A stretch of 64,000 bases of DNA from CAVTTH01 sp963737545 (GCA_963737545.1 CAVTTH010000005.1:186001-250000), one strand, 5' to 3'. Numbered from the stretch's first letter, positions 8,172-18,484 are shown. The notes: generated by a model from the letters alone, not told the origin. Made by a program: numbers and translations.

Positions 8172-10301
8172 ATGAAATTCTTCTTCGCTCTCGCTTTTTT
8201 GTCCGCCGCGTCTTTTGGCCTCGTTACCGCTCGGGCCGGAAATGAAAAAGAAGAATCGGGCGCGAGCGAGCAGACTTCGGATGCGACCAATGAAAGCGCA
8301 GGCGCAAAACCGCAGTACGGGAAATGGGGGTTCGACCGTGCCGGCGCCGACGAAGCGACGAAGCCGGGCAACGATTTCTTCCGCTACGCCAACGGAACAT
8401 GGCTCGATCACGTGCAAATTCCCGCGGACAAATCCGCCTACAGCCTGCGCCTCGCCATGACCGACACAACCAACGAACGGCTCCATGCGTTGATTGAAGA
8501 AGCCGCGAAGAAAGCCGGACCCGCGCCGACCACGACCGAAGGCAAGGTGGGCGCGTTCTACAATTCGTTTATGGACGAAACCAGGATCGAGAAGGCGGGT
8601 GCCGCCCCGATCAAGCAAACACTGGCGGAGGTTCAGGCGGCAAAGACGCGTGAGGCGCTCGCCGCCATGATGGGGCGACAGAATTCAGATTTCGAAGGAA
8701 CGATCTACGGCATCTACATCAACGTGGACGAGTCGGATCCCACCCGCTACACCGTTCACCTCGTCCAGCAGGGATTGGGTCTGCCCGATCGCGATTACTA
8801 CCTGAAGTCGGACTTCGTGAAGCAGAAGGAGAAGTATCAAGCTTACGTCGCGCAGCTCCTGCATCTCATCGACTGGCCAGATGCCGATCTGCGCGCGAGC
8901 GAAGTCGTCAATTTCGAAACGCGCATCGCCGAAGCCAGCTGGACGAAGGCGGAGGAACGCGATCCGGTCGCGACCTATAATCCGATGTCGATTACTGAAC
9001 TTGAGACGCTGGCGCCGAACTTCGCCTGGCGACAATTCCTCGCCGAAGCGGGACTCGGCAAAGTGGATCGCGTGATCGTGGCGGAGAAATCGGCATTCCC
9101 GAAGATCGCGGCGATTTACGCCGAGATGCCGCTGCAAACAATCCGCGCGTGGCAGGCCTTTAACATTGCCGACCACGTTGCGCCGTACCTCTCGAAACCT
9201 TTCACCGAAGCCTTCTTTCAAATGCGCAACAAGACGCTCTCCGGGCAGACCGAGGAGCAGGCTCGCTGGAAACGCGGCGTGCATGCGGTCAGCGGCGGCG
9301 ACTATGGCGCCGGCGATCGCTACGACGCATTCGGCAACATGGGATGGGCGGTGGGTGAACTTTATACCGCGAAATATTTTCCGCCGGAAGCAAAGGCAAA
9401 GATCGAGGAACTGGTCGCGAATCTGAAAGTGGCGATGCGCGCGCGCATTGAAGCGCTCGATTGGATGGGGGCAAAAACGAAGGTCGAGGCGCTCAAAAAA
9501 CTCGATACGTACAACATCAAGGTGGGTTACCCGGATGAGAAGCGCGATTATTCGAAAATCGAAATCCGCGAAGACAATCTCGTCGGAAACGTGCGGAACT
9601 GCGCGACCGCGGACTGGGCGTTCTATGTCAATCGTCTTCCCGGCCCGGTCGATCGCTCGGAATGGCAGATGACGCCGCAAACTAACGACGCCTATAATGG
9701 TTCGCTCCGCGACATCGTCTTTCCCGCCGGCATTCTCCAGCCGCCGGTGTTCGATCCCAACGCCGATCCCGCCATGAACTATGGCGCCGTCGGTGCGATC
9801 ATCGGTCATGAACTGACCCACGGCTTCGACGATCAGGGCCGCAAGTTCGATGCGGAAGGAAAGCTGCACGACTGGTGGACGGCCGAAGACGCGAAGACAT
9901 TTGAAGCGCGGGCCAAGGTTCTCGGCGCCCAGTATTCGAAGTTCGAACCGCTGCCGGGCGCGAAAGTAAACGGCGAACTCACCATGGGCGAGAACATCGC
10001 CGATCTCGGCGGACTCACGATCGCGCTCGACGCTTATCGCGCTTCGCTCAAGGGAGAGCCCGCGCCAGTTTTGGACGGCTTGACGGGTGATCAGCGTGTT
10101 TTCCTCGGCTGGGCACAAGTCTGGCGCGGCAAGTTGCGCGACGATGCCATTCGCCGGCAGGTGGTGAGTGACCCGCATTCGCCTCGACAGTATCGCGTCA
10201 ACGGGGTCGTGCGGAATATCGACGCGTGGTACACCGCGTTTGATGTCAAGCCCGGTCAAAAGCTCTTTGTCGATCCGAAAGGACGCGTCCGTATTTGGTG
10301 A
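8172..10301 (+). CDS. M13 family zinc metallopeptidase (neprilysin/PepO-like), secreted
   Basis: The 709-residue protein starts with a signal peptide (MKFFFALAFLSAASFGLVTARA); the extra 33 codons upstream are rejected for that reason. The zinc-binding HELTH sits at about 546-550 and the third ligand motif GENIADLGG at about 606. The conserved NAYYNP-like segment is represented by NDAYNGSLRDIVFPAGILQPP, and the end CxW-like box by DPKGRVRIW. M13 enzymes cleave short peptides in the periplasm or outside the cell. Single gene, divergent from the DUF4440 gene. Intact, with all catalytic motifs visible. Confidence 0.93.
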   Translation: MKFFFALAFLSAASFGLVTARAGNEKEESGASEQTSDATNESAGAKPQYGKWGFDRAGADEATKPGNDFFRYANGTWLDHVQIPADKSAYSLRLAMTDTTNERLHALIEEAAKKAGPAPTTTEGKVGAFYNSFMDETRIEKAGAAPIKQTLAEVQAAKTREALAAMMGRQNSDFEGTIYGIYINVDESDPTRYTVHLVQQGLGLPDRDYYLKSDFVKQKEKYQAYVAQLLHLIDWPDADLRASEVVNFETRIAEASWTKAEERDPVATYNPMSITELETLAPNFAWRQFLAEAGLGKVDRVIVAEKSAFPKIAAIYAEMPLQTIRAWQAFNIADHVAPYLSKPFTEAFFQMRNKTLSGQTEEQARWKRGVHAVSGGDYGAGDRYDAFGNMGWAVGELYTAKYFPPEAKAKIEELVANLKVAMRARIEALDWMGAKTKVEALKKLDTYNIKVGYPDEKRDYSKIEIREDNLVGNVRNCATADWAFYVNRLPGPVDRSEWQMTPQTNDAYNGSLRDIVFPAGILQPPVFDPNADPAMNYGAVGAIIGHELTHGFDDQGRKFDAEGKLHDWWTAEDAKTFEARAKVLGAQYSKFEPLPGAKVNGELTMGENIADLGGLTIALDAYRASLKGEPAPVLDGLTGDQRVFLGWAQVWRGKLRDDAIRRQVVSDPHSPRQYRVNGVVRNIDAWYTAFDVKPGQKLFVDPKGRVRIW

Positions 10302-10318
10302 GCGACGGCACGCTTCTC

Positions 10319-10325
10319 GTTAGGC
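10319..10325 (+). repeat. GTTAGGC motif copy 17 bases after the peptidase stop
   Basis: TCTCGTTAGGCC follows the TGA of the M13 peptidase gene. It repeats the gene-end position of the motif seen at 5683 and 43136. No paired R'' box is visible. Confidence 0.3.
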
Positions 10326-10423
10326 CAGAATCGTTCAACCGCCCGCGATTTTCCATCCCTGACCAGCGCATGCGGAAAAGGCTTGTGCTGACCGCGATGA
10401 CTGAGTAGGCAGATCGGCTTCCG

Positions 10424-11850
10424 ATGCTTTTTAACTCTCTCACGTTCGTTGTCTTCTTCGCGGTCGTCGTAACCGCGTACTGGAGCATGACGTTCGTGGA
10501 CCACACGGAAAAACATGCTCGTCGTCGCGAGCTATATTTTCTACGGCGCCTGGAATCCTCCCTTCGCCGCCCTCCTCTTTTCCACCACGGCGATGGATTT
10601 CTGGCTCGGCTCAAGAATTGCCAAAGCCAGACCGGGCCATACCCGCAAGATGTGGCTCGTCGCCAGCGTGACCATGAATTTGAGCATGCTCGGATTCTTT
10701 AAGTACGGAAATTTCCTGCTCGAAAATTTCAAATGGCTGATGGCGCAGATCGGCGTCGCCTATCAACCGCCACACCTCGATATTCTTTTGCCGGTCGGCA
10801 TTTCCTTTTACACCTTCCATTCTCTTTCCTACACGCTCGACGTTTATCGTGGAGTGATGCAGCCGACGAAATCGCTGCGTGATTTCGTTCTTGCCGTTTC
10901 CTTTTTTCCGCAGTTGGTCGCGGGACCGATCGTTCGCGCCGGAGATTTCCTCCCGCAACTCGTCTCCCCGCCAAGACCGCAGACCGGTCGCTTTCTTTGG
11001 GGCTTGGCGATGATGACTTTGGGGCTGTTCGAAAAAGTTGTTCTGGCCGATACCATGCTCTCGGGTTCAGCCGATCAAAGTATTCGGTTACGGTGGTCCG
11101 CTCATCGCGCTCGATTCCTGGATGGGCGTTATCGCCTTCGCGGGGCAAATCTTTTTCGATTTCGCCGGCTATTCGACCTGCGCGATCGGCGCGGCGCTCT
11201 GTCTCGGCTTTCACTTGAAGGACAACTTCAGATTTCCCTATGCCGCCATCGGCTTTTCGGATTTCTGGCGACGCTGGCACATTTCGCTTTCCACCTTCCT
11301 GCGCGACTACCTCTATTTTCCTCTCGGCGGCAACCGGGTTGGATGGGCCCGCGCCGCAATCAATCTCGTGATTGTCATGTTCCTCGGCGGCCTCTGGCAT
11401 GGCGCGGCCTGGACATTTGTCGCCTGGGGATTACTCCACGGTTTCTATCTGGTGGTCGAGCACACGTTGCGAGCTATCGTCGGCGAACGAGCGTGGGCCG
11501 ATAATTTTGTGGTGAAAGTTGTTGCTCGGTCTTGTCGACCTACACCGCCGTCTGCATCGCGTGGGTTTTTTTCCGCGCCTCGGATTTCACCATCGCCACG
11601 CGGATGCTGCGCGGAATGTTCGGCGGTCATCCGCACGGCGACGCGATTCTGGCCACCCGCGAAATGCTCCAGATCGGTATCGTCACTTTCTTCATGATGA
11701 TCGCGCATTGGTCGTTGCGCGACATCAGCATCGAACATGCGGTCGAACGCCTCCCGCGCTGGCTCGTTACCAGCCTGTGGACGGCCATGGCCTGCGCCAT
11801 CATTCTCAACTCAAGGAAACGGCAGTGCATTCATCTACTTCCAGTTCTGA
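10424..11850 (+). pseudogene. MBOAT O-acyltransferase (AlgI/PatA-like), about four frameshifts
   Basis: Frames must be joined near 10480-10512, 11075, 11528 and 11812 to give a ~475-residue protein of normal MBOAT length. Recognisable parts are MLFNSLTFVVFFAVVVTAY, SYIFYGAWNP, LPVGISFYTFHSLSY, FFPQLVAGPI, DFAGYSTCAIG, FWRRWHISLSTFLRDYLY, the catalytic-His segment GLWHGAAWTFVAWGLLHG, and the typical ending GNGSAFIYFQF at 11850. Such membrane acyltransferases move acetyl groups onto periplasmic polysaccharides together with an AlgJ/SGNH partner, which follows. The catalytic histidines are present. Whether the breaks are real is unresolved. Confidence 0.8.
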
Positions 11851-12906
11851 TTTTGTTCGGCCAATCCCGTCGATTCCGTGGCGCGGGATCACCGTCATTG
11901 TTGCGTTGACCGTGTTCGCGGCCGCAGCGGCGTGGGAAATTTATGTCCGCTCCATCGGCTACGGCCCCACTCTAAATGATACCGAAGATCTGTGGGTCCA
12001 GGCGCGCGCCGGAGTGAAACCAGAGTCGATTGTCATCGTCGGCGATTCGCGCCCGTTGTTCGATCTCGATCTCGATGAGTTGGAACGCGGACTCGGCAAA
12101 CGTCCGGTCCAGCTCTCTCTTCCGGGAAGTTGCGCCTACCCGGTGTTCGCCGATCTCGCTAACGACGAAAGTTTTCACGGCACCATCATTTGCAGCATCG
12201 TCCCGGGCATGTTCTTCGCGCCGGGCGGTCCGCTTCTGGAAACTTCCGACAAGGCGCTCCGCCGCTATCACAAGCAAACGCCGGCCCAACGACGTGAGCC
12301 AACATCTCGGCATGCTCCTCGAAGAGCATATCGCGTTTCTCAAACAGGAGGACCTCACGCTCGACGCTTTGCTCGGGCGGTTGCCCATCCCGAATCGTCC
12401 GAACGCCCAGGTGCCACCGAGATTCCCGCCTTATTTTCAAACCGTTGATCGTGAACGCCAGGCGCGCATGATCGAGAAGTGCGCCGCTCCCGGCAGCGAA
12501 CTCGCAAAAACGATTCAGCAAATCTGGTTGCCGCTTTTCACGCCGCCGCCACCGCCGAGTTATGTCCCTCGCGATATTTTCATGGCGAACATGGGCAAGG
12601 CGATCAACGCGCGATTCGAAGACACGGCCAAAGCCGTGCAGAAACTGGAAGCACGCGGCGGCAAGATTGTTTTCGTCCGCTTTCCCGAACAGTGGTGAAC
12701 TCAAGGCGCTCGAAGACCGGCTCAACCCCCGCTCACGCGATTGGGACCGGTTGATTAAGGAGACCAAGGTCCCCGGAATTTACTTCGAAGATTATCCCGA
12801 GCTTGCGAGTTTTACCTGCCCCGAGTGGTCGCATCTCTCCGCCGGCGACTCCGTCGAATTCACCAGGCGTCTCGTTCCGCATCTTCGCACTGCATTGAAG
12901 ATGTAA
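11825..12906 (+). pseudogene. SGNH/AlgJ-like periplasmic partner of the MBOAT acyltransferase, two frameshifts
   Basis: From a GTG at 11825, overlapping the MBOAT end, the frame gives one N-terminal membrane anchor (GITVIVALTVFAAAAAWEIYV). A GDSRPLFDLD box resembling block I of SGNH hydrolases follows, then PGMFFAPGG. The frame changes near 12290 and near 12687; the latter is in a CCC run where removing one C gives RFPNSGELKALEDRL. The ending has a SHLSAGDS-like Asp/His region (WSHLSAGDS). Joined length is ~360 residues. Position and fold suggest the acetyl-transfer partner of the MBOAT protein; the exact family was not identified. Confidence 0.6.
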
Positions 12907-12995
12907 GGTGGATCGGCCGCTCCGTCGGGCGATCGCCAGAATTTGGCGGCGCAGCCGCAAAAATCATCATCGAGCAAGGGACTGCTCGATCCACC
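12907..12995. repeat. REP-like palindromic element, GGTGGATCG family
   Basis: Starts GGTGGATCGGCCGCTCCGTC and ends GACTGCTCGATCCACC, immediately after the TAA of the SGNH-like gene. The ends are inverse (GGTGGATCG/CGATCCACC) and an internal GGCGGC/GCAGCCGC hairpin is present. Nearly the same flanks recur 46 bases downstream. Confidence 0.8.
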
Positions 12996-13041
12996 TCGTG
13001 CAACGAAAACACACCGCACGTTTGATCGCGCAAGCTCTTTA

Positions 13042-13121
13042 GGTGGATCGGCCGCTCCGTCGGGCGATTGCAGCTTCGCTGCCGAATCTAAGATATCGAG
13101 CAAGAGACTGCTCGATCCACC
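13042..13121. repeat. REP-like palindromic element overlapping the 3' end of the POT transporter gene
   Basis: Shares GGTGGATCGGCCGCTCCGTC and ATCGAGCAAG.GACTGCTCGATCCACC with the copy at 12907-12995, in the same orientation. The convergent POT gene runs into it and takes its last codons (VDRAVSCSIS) and its stop from the repeat. This suggests that the element inserted into, or trimmed, the gene end. Confidence 0.8.
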
Positions 13122-14513
13122 TCAAGAAGCCGACCGAGGCGACGACCGAATAGGACGACAAGAAGGCCTCCGCACGCGGCGATGGCCGCGTGCATCGCCC
13201 AAAACTCAGCCGGGCTCATCTTCTCGTAGAATCTACCGATCCAGCCGATCAGATTGTTCGAAACGAACAGGCTCATGAAGGCCAGCCCCATCAGCGTGGC
13301 GTTCACTTTGGCCGGCGCAGCGCGTGAGACGAGTGCGAGAAGCGTGGGCCAGTAGTAGAGGAAAGAGATTCCCAGTCCGGCGCTGTAGAGGAACGGACAG
13401 ATCGGGTGAACACGCGCATCGCCGGCAGCGAAGATTGCGGCCACCAGGATCAGGTTGCTCGCAGCGGCGATCCAGGCGCCCGTGCCGATCTTTGCCAGAT
13501 CGTTAGGCTCGCGACGTCGCAATGCCTGACGACGCCAAATCCAGAAGACCAGCGGCACGCCCAGGATGCTGAAAACCGAATTGATCGATTGGAACCAGGG
13601 GACCGGGATCCGGAACCTGCCAACGTCGAGCCCGACATGCTGTTGAATCCAGATCGGATTCACGTTGAAGACCTGATAGAAAGCCGTTGACTGGAAAATC
13701 GTGATGATCATCACGGCGATGAGCGCGACGACGGTGTGTCGCTCGGTCGCGGTGAGTCGCGCGCCTTCGAACTTGCGCCGCTCCACTCGCGCCGGCAGGT
13801 AGCGATATCCGTAGAGATAAGTGGCAAGACCGAGGAGCATGAAGATCGCGGCGATACCGAAGCCGTAATGCCAGCCATAAACCTGTGCGAGCAGACCGCA
13901 GAGCAATGGCCCAACGACCGCTCCGATATTGATTGCCGTGCTGAAGATAATGAAACCGCGGGTCCGCTGCGCTTCGTCTTCTGGCGGATAAAGGGCGCCC
14001 ACTTGCGCCGAAATATTGCCCTTCAGGAAACCCGAGCCGATGACGAGCAGCAGCAGCGCAACGAGGAATGACTGATCAAAAGCCATCGCGATATGGCCGG
14101 CACTCATCGACAGCGCGCCGATCACGACACCATTGCGTTGTCCGATCCAGCGATCGGCGATCATGCCGCCGAGCAGCGGCGTGAAGTAGACGAAACCGGA
14201 GTAGAGACCGAAAATCTGTGACGCGAGCGCCTGCGTTGAGAGCGGGCCGACGATCGATTCCACCGCAACACGGAATCCCGCAAATCCAGCGATGTGTTCG
14301 ACATGTCCCGGCAGCAGCAGCTGGTTCACCATGAACAGCGCGAGCAGCGCCGTCATTCCATAATAGGAAAATCGCTCCCACGCTTCGGTGAAGGCGAGGT
14401 AGAAAAGGCCCCTTGGGATGACCCATGAAGGTCGCGTCGCCGGTGCGCGTCAACGTAGCTTCGCCTGTGATCACCGTATCGTGCTTGCCCCCCATGAGCG
14501 GCAGAGATTGCAT
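13088..14513 (-). pseudogene. POT/PTR2-type proton-dependent peptide transporter, one N-terminal frameshift
   Basis: The main frame (422 residues from 14356) shows POT features: MTALLALFMVNQLL, GGMIADRWIGQRN (the GG--AD--G motif of the family), SGFLKGNISAQVG and about twelve membrane helices. The true start is upstream: MGHPKG is in one frame, then LFYLAFTEAWERFSYYG continues in the main frame once a base is removed from the GGGGCCTTTT run near 14410-14420. That gives ~475 residues from 14513. It imports di/tripeptides with protons. The C-terminus comes from a REP-like repeat. Confidence 0.8.
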
Positions 14514-14755
14514 CGATTCGCTGCGGTGATAGCAACACCTAATGCAGCGAAATCGCATACAGATGAACGCGCGTCCTCTGGCGATAGCTACGTTGGCGTG
14601 ATCCATCCGACATGTCACTTGTCACTTCCCAAATATTCTCCCGCTAGTTTGTCTGAGGTGATGAATTCTTGGTTGATTGGATGTTTGATCGAACCGCTCT
14701 TCACCCAATCAAATTCCGTGACGATATCGACACTGTAGTGAACGATCCGTAGAGT

Positions 14756-15651
14756 ATGCAGATCGTCGAGACCTTCGATTTCCGAGAGCAGGAGCGACGC
14801 TTCAGAGCTGCTCGTGCTTGGCTGCAAAGCTTGGGTGTCTCAGTCGACGGCACGCGCGCTTCTGAATATGCGCGTCTACCTCAGAAGGATCGCAAACCAC
14901 CACGAGAACAAGCGGATGGACGCCATTGAATCGACGGAGTGCGGCTATCCGTTACTCCAAAATGCGATTCTCGAAGCCACTGAATTTATCGACATCCAGT
15001 CTGGCTTAGGGTCATCTCAGGACCCGCGTCTCGCGGAGCGACTGCGAGACTTTGTTGCTGGAGCTCCAATGCTTAGTGCGGAGACGCCGAACGCCAACCG
15101 TCCGCGAAACATCGGCTTTGAATTATCGATCGCGGCCGCGGTAGTCTCAGCCGGATTGCCAGTCGACCTGAGTCCGCCGGCCGACATCTCAATCCCTATA
15201 TCGCCTCATCCGTTTTATCGTTGAGTGCAAGCGTCCTTTTTCAAAGGCTAAGATCGGTAACCTCATTCGAAAGGGGCTTCGGCAACTCGTGACGAGATAC
15301 AATGCGAGCGTCGATCCCGAGCGCGTGCGTGGTTTCCTAGCGGTGTCGATCTCGCGCACAGAACACGGCGGCTCAGCGCAAATACGCGGAGCGGATGCCT
15401 CCGATATCGCTGCCCAACTAAAGGGCATTCTAAACGATTTCTTTTTCAATTACCGTCACCTTTGGAGGGAGAGCATCGACAGTCGAACGCTGGCAATACT
15501 CGTCGAGCTGCGTGCTCCTTGCGTAACCGTTGAGCCATCGTTGTTGCTAGTTGCACGGCATTATGGGTTCGCAATGCTTCATCCGCCGGGTTCCCCTGAG
15601 GCGGCAGTTATTTGGCCGCGCAATCGAGCAGCCATTTCAGCGATGGTTTAA
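14756..15651 (+). pseudogene. Hypothetical protein with an E-C-K nuclease-like motif, two frameshifts
   Basis: Three frames join into a ~298-residue protein: 14756 to ~14925 (MQIVETFDFREQERRF...), then to ~15200 (MDAIESTECGYPLLQ... ending LPVDLSPPADI), then to 15651 (RFIVECKRPFSKAKIGNLI...). The order PADI followed shortly by a strand carrying ECK resembles the D...(E)xK core of PD-(D/E)XK nucleases. The later SKAKIGNLIRKGLRQL helix would fit that fold. No neighbouring methylase or defence gene supports a restriction role. Family assignment is tentative. Confidence 0.4.
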
Positions 15652-15708
15652 CGCAACTCTGAGTTCGTGGACGGTGCGGAGGCGTTCGATCAAGTAGAAA
15701 GTCGGAAG

Positions 15709-17751
15709 TCAGAGGACAGATTCTGAGACAACAAGCAACGGCGAGGCCTCTACGGTTCGGCGCCGCGGTGCAATGCCGAGCGCCTTTTCGATCGCGGCCG
15801 GGTCATACACTTTTCCGCCTTTAATCACCGTCGTGATCTTGTCGATGTCGCGAATGTTCTTTGTCGGATCGCCATCGATCAGAATCATGTCGGCCAGTTT
15901 TCCGGCCGCAATCACGCCGTGATCTTTGTTCACACCCATCACCAGTGCGGGCGTGAGCGTCGCCATCCGGAGAACTTCGGCCGCCGGGATGCCCGCGCGC
16001 ACGTAAAGCTCGAGTTCGTGATGCAAGCGTGTAACCGGCCAGCGCATCTGTGCCCGGAATAATGGTAACGCCGGCATCGTAAAGCGCTTTGAGCAACCCC
16101 AGCATGGCGTGGAACGCTTCGCGGTAGGCGGCCGCTTTATCCGGCGGGACTTCGAGGGCGCCACTCAGCATCGCGCGCCGGACCTGCGCCGGAAATCGCG
16201 GCACGATCTCTTCGAGCCCGAGCGTGACAGCGGTCGGGTCGCCGCAAAAGAGCACCTTCGAAAACGCTCATCGTCGGATCGAGGACAGTGTGGTGCTGTT
16301 TCAGAAAACCGATGAACTCGCGAACCACGGGTTTGTCCGGCGTGAATTCGCGGGCGCGTTCGGCGACTTTGATGAAGCGATCGCGATTCCGCGTTTCCTT
16401 CACTTCCGGAAAGAGAAAGTTCAGCTCGATGAAATTGAGATGCTGGATTTCATCCGCCCCACCCTCGACGAATTGGCGCGCGGACATGAACGCCGGGACG
16501 TGTCCGCTCACCCGCATCCCGCGGGCATGCGCGCGATCGGCGATGATCGGGGCGAGCTCCGGTTTGACGGAGGAATAAATCTTGATCTGGGCGTAGCCGT
16601 GGTCGCCATACCAGTCGACGTCCTGAATCGCCTGCGCCGCGGTGTCGACTCGCATCTTGGTCGGGCCGGCGAATTCTCCGGTCCCATCGATAATTCCGGC
16701 TTTGAGAACGCTCGGGCCCAAGCTCGCGGCCGTCGTCGAACCGCGCGACGCGCTCGAGGAAACTGTCGGTGTCATTCGCCATGTCGCGAGCGCTTGTCAC
16801 GCCGCAAGCGAGATCGAGCGCGCCATCGACATCACTGAAGTGCTGATGATTGTCCCACAAGCCGGGCATGAGAAAGCGGCCGCGCGCGTCGATGATCTCG
16901 GCGTTGGCAGATGGCTTGAACGTCGGCGTCGGGCCCGACCCGGACAATGCGATTGCCCCTAACGAGCACACTGGTTCCCGCGGTGACGCTAAGGTCGCGC
17001 GGATCGAACAAGCGGGCGTTGCGGATAACGAGGTCGCCACTCGGCTGATGTGCGAGCGCGTGAGCGATGCGCTCCGACCAGGCGGCGTCCGTTTTTTCCT
17101 GGGCCGTCAGCAATTGCGGGATGCTGACTCGAGTCCAGCCGACACAACAGAAAACCAGCTCGATATCGACGCCGCGTAGCACCGTCGCGATCGAGCCAGA
17201 TCGATTGCGGCGAAAAGCCGAGGCCGGTGATGCGGTATTGCGTAAATTCGCCCTTGCCGGACGTCGAGGTCTAGCTTGCCGGCTTCTTCGATGGTCGCCT
17301 CGCCGGCAGGCAGGAGCGGCAACTTGTGGTTAGGCGCTTTGAGCAGCGCTCGCGCGAGCACGCCAGTGAATTCGGGCGGCGCATTCATCGGCAGATAGAA
17401 GGCCTCGCCGCGTCAGACCGCCTGATCGCCTTTTTCGCTGCGGTTTTTCCAGCTCGCTCGGCCGTTCTTAATTTCGAAGCGCTCATCGACCGGCGCTTTC
17501 ATGTAATCATTGCCGCGGCCTTCGTATTCGATCGGCACACCGGCAGCATTGAGTTTCCAGGTAGCGATGATGTGATCGCCGCGCCCGCGATCGTTGAAGG
17601 AGTATTCAGCGCGCACCGCGCCGTTGGATTCGGTCTGCACGGTCTGCGTGCCAGCTTCGTTCCCCTGAATGAATATCTTGTCTCTGGAGGGTGTTGATGC
17701 CGCTTGCGCGAAGCTGCTCAGCACGAGGATAAAGATGATACTTTTACGCAT
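15709..17751 (-). pseudogene. Secreted amidohydrolase (imidazolonepropionase-like), about six frameshifts
   Basis: Fragments in order from 17751: signal peptide MRKSIIFILVLSSFAQAAS and an N-terminal sandwich domain (IIATWKLNAAGVPIEYEGRG); a middle segment starting APPEFTGVLARALLKAP; DLVIRNARLFDPRDLSVTAG; PGLWDNHQHFSDVDGA, holding the metal-binding HxH as HQH; SVKPELAPIIADRAHARGMR and VSGHVPAFMSA; GVTIIPGTDALAGYTL with the catalytic Asp; and the end AGKLADMILIDGDPTKNIRDI. Joined length is about 680 residues. The metal-dependent hydrolase motifs are present. Frames change near 17405, 17230, 17180, 16740, 16250 and 16030. The substrate is unknown. Confidence 0.75.
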
Positions 17752-17804
17752 AACCTGTTCTCTCTTTATGGCATCATGATAACGACCGTTTCGCGACCCC
17801 GCTA

Positions 17805-17829
17805 TGAGCAAGCGAGTGCTCGATCCACC
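17805..17829. repeat. Partial REP-like element
   Basis: GAGCAAGCGAGTGCTCGATCCACC is the right half of the GGTGGATCG-family unit, lying at the end of the SnoaL-like gene. The left GGTGGATCG arm is missing. Confidence 0.5.
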
Positions 17830-17830
17830 A

Positions 17831-18353
17831 TCACGATTTCGGCGGTTTCGGTTTCGTGGACAGAACCCGGTAGGTGGCCATGGCGTTGAGAATTTCCGGA
17901 TTACCCAGCGCCCAGGCATTGTCGATCGTGACACGCTTGAAGCGCCATCTCGGGCCGTCGCGCACCAGCTCGCAATCGTAGCGGTTCATCAGGAGCGCGT
18001 ACTCCGATCCGGGACGCGAACCTTCGCGCGGCATGAAATGTTGCGACATCACATACGCATACAGCGTGGCGGTATCGCCGCTGATCTCGATCTGAAGATT
18101 GCTGGGCAGTGTGACTGGTATCGAGCGGGCCGAGAAGCGGAAGCAGAGTCTCCAAGATAGCCTGACGGCCAGTTAACTTCGGGAAGTCGATCTCGAGTTT
18201 CCGGCCCGCGCGCCTGAAATCGAAAACGCAATCTTCCGTGAATGCCGAGGCCAGCGAATCGGCATCGCCGTGGTCGAGACCGAAAGCGTAGCGATGCAGT
18301 GCGTCCGCAATTTCATAACGGTCGTCGGCCAGTTGCGCCAAATCCGTGCTCAT
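17831..18353 (-). pseudogene. SnoaL/NTF2-like polyketide-cyclase-type protein, one frameshift
   Basis: From 18353 (MSTDLAQLADDRYEIADALHRYAFGLD) the protein shows the SnoaL-like pattern of a helical start, then HGDADSLASAFTEDCVFDF, and then LTGRQAILETLLP. Near 18115 the frame changes; the continuation LPSNLQIEISGDTATLYAYVMSQ and ERYDC-like strand (MNRYDCELVRDGPRWRFKRV) ends at 17831. Joined length is ~174 residues. SnoaL-like proteins include cyclases, dehydratases and isomerases; no pathway context is visible here. Confidence 0.65.
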
Positions 18354-18454
18354 GCGCGGCAGTGTAGGCGTTGAACATCGCAGTCGCAAAGATGTCCTTT
18401 GTCGCTGGCGAAGCGGCAATCATCGAGCTCACCACCGGACGAGTCCGTCCGATT

Positions 18455-18481
18455 GGCGGACAAGGGACTACTCGATCCACC
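18455..18481. repeat. Partial REP-like element
   Basis: GGCGGACAAGGGACTACTCGATCCACC matches the right half of the GGTGGATCG-family element (GAGCAAGGGACTGCTCGATCCACC) with substitutions. It lies between the SnoaL-like gene and the end of the MDR reductase gene. Confidence 0.45.
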
Positions 18482-18484
18482 TCA

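Noticed and set aside
8685..10259. Long minus-strand ORF (524 codons) opposite the M13 peptidase
   Set aside because: Shadow of the GC-rich peptidase gene: Arg/His-rich composition, no domain, while the plus-strand frame has HELTH and GENIADLGG.
14615..14827. Minus-strand 70-codon ORF (MQPSTSSSEASLLLSEIEG...) between POT and the nuclease-like gene
   Set aside because: Reasonable composition but no family, no ribosome-binding site, and it overlaps the better supported plus-strand start at 14756.
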